From: UBA1738 sp964388835
Lineage (GTDB): Bacteria > Bacillota > Clostridia > UBA1381
Length of the DNA: 29,022 nt
Direction: 5' to 3'
Assembly: GCA_964388835.1 (NCBI GenBank)
Contig: CAYMBZ010000014.1
Location: 1 to 29,022, forward strand
This document shows, piece after piece, positions 15,582-23,949 of the stretch (the stretch's first letter is position 1; each line of letters starts with the position of its first letter). The notes under the pieces are model-generated. The model was given only the letters and a program-made list of their open reading frames with translations. It made no database searches and was not told the DNA's origin. The position numbers and the translations under genes are program-made.

Positions 15582-15842
15582 ATGGTTATTCAGATTTGTG
15601 TCGGCAGTTCCTGCCACATTAAGGGTTCTCCGGAAATGGTTGCTTTGCTTACGGAAGCGGTGGAGAAAAATCATTTGGAGGATAAGGTTACTCTTACGGG
15701 AAGCTTTTGCATAGGACAATGCAAAAGAACGGGAGTGACCGTTCAGGTAGACGATGAAATTCACACAGGCATAACACGTGCGAATTTCAAGGAATTTTTT
15801 GACAGCAAGGTGCTTGCTGTATTGGAAAACGGAGGGAATTGA
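15582..15842 (+). CDS. Thioredoxin-fold [2Fe-2S] ferredoxin-domain protein (second copy)
   Basis: 86 residues, a tandem paralogue of the preceding gene: both open with CxGSSCHIKGS, and both have the second Cys pair (CIGQC here). The similarity points to a local duplication followed by divergence. The ATG lies three bases after the first copy's stop, and the gene ends just ahead of the HydS start codon, supplying its GGAGGGA ribosome binding site. The tight packing suggests co-translation and function with the hydrogenase-like sensor. Whether the two copies form a heterodimer is unknown. Confidence 0.85.
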   Translation: MVIQICVGSSCHIKGSPEMVALLTEAVEKNHLEDKVTLTGSFCIGQCKRTGVTVQVDDEIHTGITRANFKEFFDSKVLAVLENGGN

Positions 15843-15847
15843 CAACT

Positions 15848-17527
15848 ATGCCTAACTGTCTTACCTTAAAAAAATCAAATTGTAAAAATTGTTATAAGTG
15901 TATCAGACACTGTCCGGTTAAGGCGATTCGTTTTTCGGGTAACCAAGCCCATATTATAGGAAACGAATGTATTTTGTGCGGTCAGTGCTTTGTTGTCTGT
16001 CCGCAAAATGCAAAACAGATAGTAAACGAGACGGAAAAGGTCAGAGTTTTGCTTCAAAGCGGTGATCCGGTTATTGTGAGCCTGGCACCGTCCTTTGCCG
16101 CAAATTATGAGGGCGTGGGAATCGTTGCGATGCGCGAGGCTCTTAAAAAACTCGGATTTTATGATGTGGAAGAAACAGCAATCGGTGCGACCATGGTAAA
16201 AAAAGAGTATGAAAGAATGCTCAAAGAGGATGACCTTGACATTATCATAACCTCGTGCTGTCATTCGGTTAATCTGCTTATTCAGAAATATTTTCCGGCA
16301 GAACTTGAGTATTTGGCAAATGTGGTTTCGCCCATGCAGGCTCATTGCATGGATATAAAGAAAAGATATCCGAACGCAAAGACGGTCTTTATAGGGCCTT
16401 GTGTTGCAAAGAAAGATGAAGCCGAGCACTATGAGGGCATTGTTGATGCGGTTTTAACCTTTGAAGAGTTGACAAATTGGCTTAAGGAAGAAAATATTGA
16501 GCCGGAAAAACGAATTGATAAAAAAGAAGAAAGCCGTGCACGCTTTTTCCCAACAACGGGCGGCATATTGAAAACCATGACACAGAATATCTCCGACTAT
16601 ACATATATGGCGCTTGACGGGGTAGAAAATTGTATTGCGGCACTGCAAGATATCGAAAGCGGAAAGATACACAAGTGTTTTATAGAAATGTCAGCATGTG
16701 CGGGAAGCTGTATAGGCGGTCCTGTTATGGAAAAATATCACCGAACAGCTCCGGTTAAGGATTATATAACCATTGCTAATTTTGCCGGGGAAAAGGATTT
16801 TGATATAGCACAGCCGAAATCCGCGGAGCTGAAAAAACAGTTTGAGTATATTGAGCACAAGCTGACTCAGCCTACAGAAACGGAAATCTTCAACGTTTTG
16901 AGGGAAATGGGCAAGTTCAAGCCTGCGGACGAGCTGAATTGCGGTTCATGCGGATATAATACCTGCCGTGAAAAAGCTATTGCGATATGCCAGGGTAAAG
17001 CCGAGATATCGATGTGTCTGCCATTTTTGAAGGACAAAGCGGAAAGCTTCTCGGATACCATTGTAAAAAATACGCCGAACGGGCTTATAGTTTTAAACGA
17101 AAGCTTGGAGGTTCAGCAGATAAACGAGGCGGCGCGAAGCATAATGAATATCCGCAAAAGCACCGATGTGCTGGGTGAACAGGCTGTGAGAATCCTTGAC
17201 CCGAAGGATTACATGGAGGTGCTCCGTACCGGACGTGATATCCATAATAAGCGGGTTTATCTTGCGGAATACGGCAGATATGTCGAGCAATCGGTTGTTT
17301 ATGATAAGGACTCTCATCTTTTGGTAGGCATAATGCGTGACATTACAGATGAAGAGAATGAGAGAGAAAAAAAAGAAAAAATCAGCCGTCAGACCGTTGA
17401 AGTGGCGGATAAGGTGGTTGATAAGCAGATGCGTATTGTACAGGAAATTGCATCACTTTTGGGAGAGACCGCGGCGGAAACAAAGATTGCGCTTGCTAAA
17501 CTAAAGGAGTCGATTGCGGATGAATAA
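15848..17527 (+). CDS. HydS-like (group C) [FeFe] hydrogenase with PAS domain, putative H2/redox sensor
   Basis: Start placed at the ATG at 15848, 11 bases after GGAGGG; a TTG at 15839 is in frame but too close to that site. 559 residues: two 4Fe-4S motifs near 12-22 (CKNCYKCIRHC) and 41-51 (CILCGQCFVVC); an H-cluster domain with TSCC at 135-138, GPCVAKKDEAE near 185 and SACAGSCIGG near 285; a further Fe-S motif (CGSCGYNTC near 366 plus a later Cys); a PAS domain about 400-500 and a C-terminal helical tail. This order is that of sensory HydS proteins, which regulate other hydrogenases instead of evolving H2 in bulk. The Cys pair in TSCC keeps the position that is Ala in Thermotoga HydS. Overlaps the phosphatase gene by eight bases. 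Confidence 0.88.
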   Translation: MPNCLTLKKSNCKNCYKCIRHCPVKAIRFSGNQAHIIGNECILCGQCFVVCPQNAKQIVNETEKVRVLLQSGDPVIVSLAPSFAANYEGVGIVAMREALKKLGFYDVEETAIGATMVKKEYERMLKEDDLDIIITSCCHSVNLLIQKYFPAELEYLANVVSPMQAHCMDIKKRYPNAKTVFIGPCVAKKDEAEHYEGIVDAVLTFEELTNWLKEENIEPEKRIDKKEESRARFFPTTGGILKTMTQNISDYTYMALDGVENCIAALQDIESGKIHKCFIEMSACAGSCIGGPVMEKYHRTAPVKDYITIANFAGEKDFDIAQPKSAELKKQFEYIEHKLTQPTETEIFNVLREMGKFKPADELNCGSCGYNTCREKAIAICQGKAEISMCLPFLKDKAESFSDTIVKNTPNGLIVLNESLEVQQINEAARSIMNIRKSTDVLGEQAVRILDPKDYMEVLRTGRDIHNKRVYLAEYGRYVEQSVVYDKDSHLLVGIMRDITDEENEREKKEKISRQTVEVADKVVDKQMRIVQEIASLLGETAAETKIALAKLKESIADE

Positions 17528-18692
17528 TTTATGTGCCGATATCGGCTGGAAGAGTATTAATCACTACGGAGAACAGCTTTGCGGTGACCATGTGGATATA
17601 GTGGAGCAGGGCGAGGATTCGACGGTTATCGTGCTTGCGGACGGATTGGGAAGCGGCGTCAAGGCAAGTATTTTGTCAACGCTCACATCAAAGATAATAT
17701 CAACAATGATGGCAGAGGGACTTCCCATAGAGGAGTGTGTTTCAACCATTGCTGCAACCTTGCCGGTATGTTCGGTGCGCGGTGTGGCATATTCCACCTT
17801 TACCATTATGCACTTGATTAACAATGAGACAGCGGAGATAATTCAGTATGATAATCCGCAGGTAATACTTCTGCGTAATAACGTTAATTATGATTATCCC
17901 AAAACGGAAATGAATATCGACGGAAAAAAGATATATAAATCCGTAATCAGGCTTTGTGAGGACGATATATTCATCGCTATGAGCGACGGTTGTCCGCATG
18001 CCGGAATTGGTATGGCATATAATTTCGGCTGGAAGAGAGAGGATATCATAGATTTTATGGAAACGATCTCCATAAGCGGTCTTACCGCGAAGAATTTATC
18101 CACCATGCTGATTGATGAGTGTAATAAGCTTTATGGGCAAAAACCCGGTGACGATGCGACGGCGTGCATCGTGAAAATACGGCGCAGAGTACCGATGAAT
18201 TTGTTGTTCGGACCGCCATCCAATCGTGATGATTGTGACAGAATGATGTCCCTGTTCTTTTCGAAAGAGGGAAAGCATATAATCTGCGGAGGAACTACAT
18301 CATCAATTGCAGCGAAGTATTTAAGAAAGCCGCTTCAGGCAACCTTGAATTTTGAAAATTCCGATGTTCCGCCCATTGCGAAGATTGAGGGCGTGGACTT
18401 GGTTACAGAGGGTGTTATCACAATAAACAGGGTTTTGGAATATGCGAAAGATTATTTGGCGGACAATGAGCTGTATGAGCATTGGAATTACAAGCGCGAT
18501 GGTGCATCATTAATCTGCCGCTTGCTTTTTGAAGAGGCAACCGATATAAACTTTTATGTGGGAAGAGCAATTAATCCGGCGCATCAAAACCCGGATCTTC
18601 CGATAACATTCAGCATAAAAATGAATTTGGTTGAGGAACTCTCAAAATGTTTAAAAATGATGGGAAAAAGGATTAAGGTAAGTTATTTTTGA
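17520..18692 (+). CDS. SpoIIE-type PP2C serine/threonine phosphatase
   Basis: Start at the ATG at 17520, ten bases after AGGAG; the in-frame TTG six bases earlier is too close. 390 residues. PP2C metal-binding motifs are visible: LADGLGSG near 38-45, AMSDGCPHAG near 157, and GDDATACIV near 208. The N-terminal about 215 residues form the SpoIIE-like catalytic domain; the C-terminal about 170 residues (from NLLFGPPSNRDDCDRMM) are an accessory domain I do not recognise. It overlaps HydS by eight bases and ends 12 bases before a catalytic hydrogenase, so it likely acts as the output of the HydS sensor by dephosphorylating a target protein. No cognate Ser/Thr kinase of the Hanks type is seen. Confidence 0.87.
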   Translation: MNNLCADIGWKSINHYGEQLCGDHVDIVEQGEDSTVIVLADGLGSGVKASILSTLTSKIISTMMAEGLPIEECVSTIAATLPVCSVRGVAYSTFTIMHLINNETAEIIQYDNPQVILLRNNVNYDYPKTEMNIDGKKIYKSVIRLCEDDIFIAMSDGCPHAGIGMAYNFGWKREDIIDFMETISISGLTAKNLSTMLIDECNKLYGQKPGDDATACIVKIRRRVPMNLLFGPPSNRDDCDRMMSLFFSKEGKHIICGGTTSSIAAKYLRKPLQATLNFENSDVPPIAKIEGVDLVTEGVITINRVLEYAKDYLADNELYEHWNYKRDGASLICRLLFEEATDINFYVGRAINPAHQNPDLPITFSIKMNLVEELSKCLKMMGKRIKVSYF

Positions 18693-18704
18693 GGAACGTG
18701 AAAT

Positions 18705-20135
18705 ATGAGAAAATTTGATACTAAGATACAGCATTTAAAATATAAGGTTCTGCGCGAGGTCGCAAGACAGGCATGGAACGATACACTGCTTGAAAATATT
18801 CTTGAGATACCCAAGACGATTGTTCCGGGAAAAACGTCAACAATGCGTTGCTGTGTATACAAGGAAAGGGCTATATTGCAGGAGCGTGTGAGAATTGCAA
18901 TGGGAGGAAACAAGGACAATCCCAATGTAATTGAAGTAATAGATATTGCGTGTGATGAATGTCCGGCAGCCGGCTATGAGGTTACCGATTCCTGCCGTGG
19001 ATGTATTGCACACAGATGCGAGGATGTTTGCAAAAGAGGTGCCATTTCCTTTGACCACAATCACGTTGCGCATATAGATAAATCAAAATGCGTAGAGTGC
19101 GGTCAGTGTGCAAAGGTTTGCCCTTATTCGGCGATAGTAAACCGCAAACGCCCTTGTCAGAAAGCATGTAAAATTAAAGCAATATCCATAAATGATGAAA
19201 ATGCGGCTTCAATCGATAACGAGAGGTGTACCTCATGCGGTGCGTGCGTGTATCAGTGTCCGTTCGGTGCAATGATGGATAAGTCATATATTCTTAACGT
19301 TATTGATTTAATCAAAAAGAGCGAAGCTAACAGTAAGTATAAGGTCTATGCAATGGTTGCTCCGTCAATTTCGAGCCAATTTACCTATGCAAAGCTGGGT
19401 CAGGTTGTAAAGGGACTTAAGGAACTCGGATTTTATACCGTGGTTGAGGCGGCGCTGGGTGCGGATATGGTAGCTCAGGCAGAATCCGCAGAGCTTGCGG
19501 AAAAAGGATTTTTGACAAGCTCATGCTGTCCGGCATTTGTATCTTACGTAAAATCGGCTTTCCCGGATTTGACGGAATACATTTCCCATAACTTGTCGCC
19601 TATGGCAACTCTTGCAAAGTATATAAAGGAAACCGATGAGAATGCAAAAATCGTCTTTATCGGACCATGTACCGCAAAGAAAGCGGAGGCTCAGCTGGAT
19701 GAGGTTAAGCCGTATGTCGATTCGGTTTTGACATTTGAAGAGCTTCAGGCACTTTACGACAGCCGTGATATTGATATTACGGAGCTTTCGGAGGATGTTC
19801 TGGACAACGCTTCTTATTTTGGAAGAATTTTCGCACGTTCCGGCGGACTTTCCGATGCTGTTGCGCAAGGTCTTAAGGAACAGAATATCGATTTTGAATT
19901 AAAGGCGGCGGCATGCGACGGAATAGAGGCATGTAAACTTGCACTTCTTAAAAAGAGCAAAAATGTGCTAGATGCCAACTTCATCGAGGGTATGGCGTGT
20001 GTCGGCGGATGTATCGGAGGTGCCGGATGTCTTACTCACGGCGAAAAAAACAAGACGGAAGTTGACAAGTACGGCAGAGAAGCGATGGAAAAGACTATCG
20101 GGGATGCCATATCCCTGCTTAAGTATAACAAATAA
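18705..20135 (+). CDS. Monomeric [FeFe] hydrogenase, group B type
   Basis: 476 residues, GAGGAAC before the ATG. The N-terminal part is Cys-rich: CDECPAAGYEV, CRGCIAHRCEDVC near 97-109, then 4Fe-4S motifs CVECGQCAKVCP near 129 and CTSCGACVYQCP near 175. The H-cluster domain carries the three canonical loops: TSSCCPAF near 271, FIGPCTAKKAE near 320 and EGMACVGGCIGGAGC near 430. This architecture is that of group B hydrogenases, thought to evolve H2 with ferredoxin in Clostridia. It is the last gene of the cluster and the probable enzyme governed by the HydS/phosphatase pair. Maturases HydE, HydF and HydG are not in the window. Confidence 0.93.
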   Translation: MRKFDTKIQHLKYKVLREVARQAWNDTLLENILEIPKTIVPGKTSTMRCCVYKERAILQERVRIAMGGNKDNPNVIEVIDIACDECPAAGYEVTDSCRGCIAHRCEDVCKRGAISFDHNHVAHIDKSKCVECGQCAKVCPYSAIVNRKRPCQKACKIKAISINDENAASIDNERCTSCGACVYQCPFGAMMDKSYILNVIDLIKKSEANSKYKVYAMVAPSISSQFTYAKLGQVVKGLKELGFYTVVEAALGADMVAQAESAELAEKGFLTSSCCPAFVSYVKSAFPDLTEYISHNLSPMATLAKYIKETDENAKIVFIGPCTAKKAEAQLDEVKPYVDSVLTFEELQALYDSRDIDITELSEDVLDNASYFGRIFARSGGLSDAVAQGLKEQNIDFELKAAACDGIEACKLALLKKSKNVLDANFIEGMACVGGCIGGAGCLTHGEKNKTEVDKYGREAMEKTIGDAISLLKYNK

Positions 20136-20136
20136 A

Positions 20137-20240
20137 ATATTTGTAAAATGCGCAAACCGCAAAGGTGTGACGAGATGTAATGTTTCGTATAATGTCTGAG
20201 AGGTATGCGCATTTTGTTGCGATTTGGGGTTTACAAATAT
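20137..20240. repeat. Nested inverted repeats between hydrogenase and MATE genes
   Basis: Outer arms ATATTTGTAAA (20137-20147) and TTTACAAATAT (20230-20240) are perfect 11-base complements; inner arms AAAATGCGCA (20145-20154) and TGCGCATTTT (20206-20215) are perfect 10-base complements. Outer and inner left arms share three bases. The outer right arm contains the MATE -35. No T-tract follows, so this is not a plain terminator. Confidence 0.6.
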
Positions 20241-20258
20241 TCTGTTTGGGTGTATAAT
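20230..20258 (+). promoter_or_regulatory. Promoter of the MATE gene
   Basis: TTTACA (20230-20235), a 17-base spacer and TATAAT (20253-20258) lie 38 bases before the MATE start codon. A second TATAAT at 20188-20193 has only a poor -35. Confidence 0.75.
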
Positions 20259-20296
20259 TCAGGTGTTGTTAAAATACCGAAATGTGAGGTTCTGTT

Positions 20297-21631
20297 ATGA
20301 AAAATAAAATTGACATGGTAAACGGGAGACTTTTTCCTCAAATGGTGAGCTTTGCGCTTCCGTTGGTTTTAAGCAGTATTATGCAGACACTTTACAATGC
20401 GGCGGATTCTCTTATAGTGGGAAGATACGGCAGTTCCAATGCATTGGGGGCCGTTGGTTCTGTGGGCCCCATTGTAAACACTCTCGTGAATTTGTTCATG
20501 GGACTTGCTATAGGTACAAATGTAACGGTGGCAAGGTACCGCGGCGAGGAAAACGGAAAAATGGTGCGCAAAACCTCGGATACGGCGGTTATAACGGCTC
20601 TTATAAGCGGGATTATATTAGGGATTATCGGTGTCTTGATATCGCGTCCTGTGGCATATGCCGTAAAAATCGATTCGGAAATCGTGGAGATGTCGATTTT
20701 GTACATGCAAATATATTTTACCGGCATGCCATTTTTGGCACTGTATAATTTTATCGCCGCAACTATGCGAGGGGTGGGAGATACCAAAAATCCCATGATA
20801 TCCCTGATTGCATCGGGGGCTGTAAATGTTGTGCTTAATATCATTTTTGTGAAATACTTCTTTATGGGTGTTGCGGGCGTAGCGCTTGCAACCGTGACTT
20901 CACAGATTATAGGCTTTATAATGATTTTGTTTATGCTGAAGAAAAGCGAAGTTGGATTTTCTGTGCGAAAAATAGAATTTGACAAAAAAATCCTGGGTAT
21001 CACCGCGAAAATAGGTATACCGGCGGGAATTCAGGGTATAACCTTTAATTTGTCGAACATAATAATGGTTTCCGCCATAAATTCTTTCGGAGCGGCGGCA
21101 GCTGCGGGGCATGCGGCGGAAAGCCAGGTGGAAAATATCTTGTATGCGGCGGCAAATTCCGTTTCACAGACCGTTACCACATTTACAAGCCAGAATATGG
21201 GCGCGGGCAAGTATAAGCGCATAAATTCGATTATGCTTTGCGGATTTGTACTGGTGATAGCGGCGGACTTGGTTTTAAGCGGAACAGCATACTTCTTTAA
21301 GGATACAATTATCGAGATGTTCGCGCCGGGCGATATAGAGGTGGCGCGGTTTGCAATTGTTAAGTTCAAATACGTGGTTTTGCCGTATGCCATTATAGCC
21401 ATAATGGAAATACCTTCCGGAACATTGCGCGGAATGGGAGAAACCATGATTTCGATGATAATGAGCATTATCGGTGTATGCGGGTTCAGATTTTTGTGGC
21501 TTTTGGTGCTCTTTCCCATATACAGAACACCGGAATTTTTGTTTACGGCTTATCCGGCATCCTGGGCGGTTACCGGAATAATATATCTGTGTACATATGC
21601 GTATTTAAGAGGACGTATGCGCAGAAGCTAG
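20297..21631 (+). CDS. MATE-family efflux transporter
   Basis: 444 residues with about twelve hydrophobic segments and the internal two-fold repeat of MATE proteins. The opening (MVNGRLFPQMVSFALPLVLSSIMQTLYNAADSLIVGRY, quoted in parts: FALPLVLSSIMQTLYNAAD, then IVGRYGSSNALGAVG) is characteristic, as is RGVGDTKNP near residue 160 and its second-half counterpart LRGMGETM near 377. Such proteins export cationic drugs, or other small molecules, using Na+ or H+ gradients; the substrate is not predictable. It has its own promoter and a GTGAGG ribosome binding site. It converges on the radical SAM gene with only five bases between the stops and no terminator hairpin there. Confidence 0.93.
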   Translation: MKNKIDMVNGRLFPQMVSFALPLVLSSIMQTLYNAADSLIVGRYGSSNALGAVGSVGPIVNTLVNLFMGLAIGTNVTVARYRGEENGKMVRKTSDTAVITALISGIILGIIGVLISRPVAYAVKIDSEIVEMSILYMQIYFTGMPFLALYNFIAATMRGVGDTKNPMISLIASGAVNVVLNIIFVKYFFMGVAGVALATVTSQIIGFIMILFMLKKSEVGFSVRKIEFDKKILGITAKIGIPAGIQGITFNLSNIIMVSAINSFGAAAAAGHAAESQVENILYAAANSVSQTVTTFTSQNMGAGKYKRINSIMLCGFVLVIAADLVLSGTAYFFKDTIIEMFAPGDIEVARFAIVKFKYVVLPYAIIAIMEIPSGTLRGMGETMISMIMSIIGVCGFRFLWLLVLFPIYRTPEFLFTAYPASWAVTGIIYLCTYAYLRGRMRRS

Positions 21632-21636
21632 AGATG

Positions 21637-22536
21637 TCATTCGGAATAAAAATCCGGAATGAAGCTTTCGCTTGCAGATGCCCCATCTTGCACAAATGCG
21701 TTTTCTATACCGATTCCGGCGGCGTAATCGAGAAGCTTATCGTACATTTTCATGTTAATTTTTCGATTAAGCTCCGGAAAACGGTCGGGAAGAGTTGGGA
21801 GCGGGGTATATTGGCTCATTATGCTTATATAGATATCATTGCCGTATTCCGCATGCAGATAGTCGAGGATTTTCTTTGTGTCAAAAAGAAGCCCGGGAAG
21901 CATTAAATGGCGTACAATCACGCCTTTTTTTATTATTCCGCGATTGTCAAATTCGCATTTTCCCACCTGCGCAAACATTTGTGCAAGAGCCGCCGAGGCA
22001 ATTTTAAAGTAGTCCTTTGCGGCGGAATATTTAACGGCGTATTTGTCATTGAAGTATTTGAAATCCGGGAGAAATACATCCACATATCCGTCTAAAAGCT
22101 TGATGGTTTCGGGATTTTCGTATCCGCTGGTATTATAAATAATCGGAAGATTTAAGCCGCGTTTTTTTGCTTTTTCAAGGGCGTAAATAATCTGCGGCAC
22201 AAAGTGTGTCGGGGTTACAAGATTTATGTTGTTTGCGCCCTCCGATTGAAGTTTTAAAAAAATTTCCGCAAGCTCATCTTCATCTGCAAGCCTTCCGCGG
22301 TTTTGCGTGCTGATGGCGTAATTTTGGCAGAATACGCATTTTAGAGTGCAATGCGAAAAAAATACGGCTCCGGAGCCCTCTTTTCCGGAAATGCAAGGCT
22401 CTTCCCAAAAATGCAGACAGCTCTTTGCTATTCTGATTTTATCCGAAGCACCGCAAAAACCGGTTTCGCCTATAAGGCGATTGATTCCGCATTTTTTTGG
22501 ACAAAGTGTACAGCTTTTAAGTAAATCGGTATTCAT
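21637..22536 (-). CDS. Radical SAM protein, PflA/PflX-like activating-enzyme family
   Basis: 299 residues on the minus strand. The radical SAM cluster motif is HCTLKCVFCQNY near residue 63 (C-x3-C-x2-C), preceded by an N-terminal Cys cluster CTLCPKKCGINR...GFCG that may bind an accessory metal or cluster. This layout is that of proteins annotated as pyruvate formate-lyase activating enzyme-related (PflX type), for which the true substrate is often unknown. No glycyl-radical enzyme is adjacent, so activation of formate lyase is not supported by context. The ATG follows AAAAGGAGGCAAATC and a minus-strand promoter; the gene is divergent from the methionine gamma-lyase-like gene. Confidence 0.88.
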   Translation of the reverse strand: MNTDLLKSCTLCPKKCGINRLIGETGFCGASDKIRIAKSCLHFWEEPCISGKEGSGAVFFSHCTLKCVFCQNYAISTQNRGRLADEDELAEIFLKLQSEGANNINLVTPTHFVPQIIYALEKAKKRGLNLPIIYNTSGYENPETIKLLDGYVDVFLPDFKYFNDKYAVKYSAAKDYFKIASAALAQMFAQVGKCEFDNRGIIKKGVIVRHLMLPGLLFDTKKILDYLHAEYGNDIYISIMSQYTPLPTLPDRFPELNRKINMKMYDKLLDYAAGIGIENAFVQDGASASESFIPDFYSE

Positions 22537-22560
22537 GATTTGCCTCCTTTTCCGGAAATA

Positions 22561-22589
22561 ATTTTATCATAATTTTACGGCAGATACAA
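22561..22589 (-). promoter_or_regulatory. Promoter of the radical SAM gene
   Basis: Read on the minus strand: TTGTAT (22589-22584), a 17-base spacer and TAAAAT (22566-22561), 25 bases before the start codon. Confidence 0.65.
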
Positions 22590-22606
22590 TTCTTTTGTGA
22601 AAAATA

Positions 22607-22635
22607 TTGCAAAATTATAGGATTTGGTGTATAAT
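22607..22635 (+). promoter_or_regulatory. Promoter of the methionine gamma-lyase-like operon
   Basis: TTGCAA (22607-22612), a 17-base spacer and a perfect TATAAT (22630-22635) lie 27 bases before the ATG. It is back to back with the minus-strand promoter at 22561-22589. Confidence 0.75.
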
Positions 22636-22662
22636 AAACTTTTGTAGAAATGAGGTTATAAG

Positions 22663-23949
22663 ATGGGAAAAAACGAATTTTTAATGGATTGTTTTGCGGT
22701 CCCTCGGGATGTACTCGACATTGTGGAGGCGGCGGAGAAAAATGTGGAAAAGGAATTTAAGCGTGTGGAAGAAGTTGCACAGCTTAATCAAATGAAGGTT
22801 ATGAAAGCTTTTGCCGATAACAGGGTAAGTACATTATATTTCAACGCATCCAGCGGATACGGTACCGATGATTACGGAAGAGATATGTTGGATAAGGTTT
22901 ATGCTCAGGTTTTTGAGGCGGAAGATGCACTTGTGCGGCATAATTTTATTTCGGGAACTCATACGCTGTCCACTATGCTTTTTGCAGTGTTGCGCCCGGG
23001 CGATACCTTTGCGGCGATTACGGGAAAGCCTTATGATACCCTGGAGGAAGTTATCGGAATTACCGGAAAGCAGGGCAGAGGATCGCTCAAGGATTTCGGG
23101 ATAGATTATGTTCAGGTTGATTTGAAAGAGGACAGTAATCCTGATTATGATGCGATAAAAAAAATGCTTACCGAAAGAAAAATACGTGCGGTATGGATAC
23201 AGCGATCCAAAGGATACGGGGAGAGGAAAACCTTTTCCGCGGAAGAAATAGGAGAAATGATTGGATTTGTAAAGAAAATTTCTCCCGATACACTGGCGAT
23301 GGTGGACAATTGCTACGGTGAGTTCGTTGATGAAAAAGAGCCTACCGCATACGGCGCGGATTTGTGCGGCGGTTCGTTGATAAAAAATGCCGGGGGAGGA
23401 ATAGCTCCCACTGGAGGATATATTGCGGGTAGGTCGGAATATGTGGAATTGTGCGCATACCGCCTGTCTACAGTTGGAATCGGAAGAGAAAACGGCGCCA
23501 CACACGGGCTTAACAAGCTGCTTTATCAAGGCTTGTTCTATGCACCGCATGTGGTTTCGCAAGCACTTAAAACGGCGATACTCTGCGCGGAGGTTTATGA
23601 AAATATGGGCTTTGAAGTAGAACCCGCTGCAAAGGCAATACGCCATGACATTATACAGGCGATAAAGCTGAAAAGCGGCGATGCTCTTACCGCTTTTTGC
23701 GAGGGAATACAAAAGGGCTCTCCGGTGGATTCTTACGTTACACCTATACCTAGCTATATGCCGGGCTACAGTGATGATGTTATTATGGCGGCAGGTGCGT
23801 TTAACCAAGGCTCTTCGATAGAATTGAGTGCCGACGGGCCTATGCGTCCTCCGTATATGGTATATATGCAGGGCGGAGTGACATATGAATCGGCAAAGCT
23901 GGGAATAATTATGTCGGTAAAGGCAATGCGCGATAAAGGGGTAATATAA
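22663..23949 (+). CDS. Methionine gamma-lyase/aluminium-resistance family PLP protein
   Basis: 428 residues matching the PLP-dependent family often annotated as aluminium resistance protein or methionine gamma-lyase family (PF06838). Seen: FNASSGYGTDDYGRD near residue 48, the active-site entrance FISGTHTL near 90, VDNCYGEF near 210, and SLIKNAGGGIAPTGGY near 238, where the Lys is the likely PLP attachment site. The annotated activities differ: family members are linked to metal resistance and to C-S lyase chemistry, but a defined substrate is lacking. ATG follows GAGG. The stop directly abuts the start codon of a putative metal transporter, so the pair is an operon, which favours a metal-related role. 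Confidence 0.88.
   Translation: MGKNEFLMDCFAVPRDVLDIVEAAEKNVEKEFKRVEEVAQLNQMKVMKAFADNRVSTLYFNASSGYGTDDYGRDMLDKVYAQVFEAEDALVRHNFISGTHTLSTMLFAVLRPGDTFAAITGKPYDTLEEVIGITGKQGRGSLKDFGIDYVQVDLKEDSNPDYDAIKKMLTERKIRAVWIQRSKGYGERKTFSAEEIGEMIGFVKKISPDTLAMVDNCYGEFVDEKEPTAYGADLCGGSLIKNAGGGIAPTGGYIAGRSEYVELCAYRLSTVGIGRENGATHGLNKLLYQGLFYAPHVVSQALKTAILCAEVYENMGFEVEPAAKAIRHDIIQAIKLKSGDALTAFCEGIQKGSPVDSYVTPIPSYMPGYSDDVIMAAGAFNQGSSIELSADGPMRPPYMVYMQGGVTYESAKLGIIMSVKAMRDKGVI

Noticed and set aside
21478..21906. Plus-strand open frame spanning the MATE and radical SAM stops
   Set aside because: Its first part is inside the MATE gene and the rest is antisense to the radical SAM gene; no family resemblance and no RBS.
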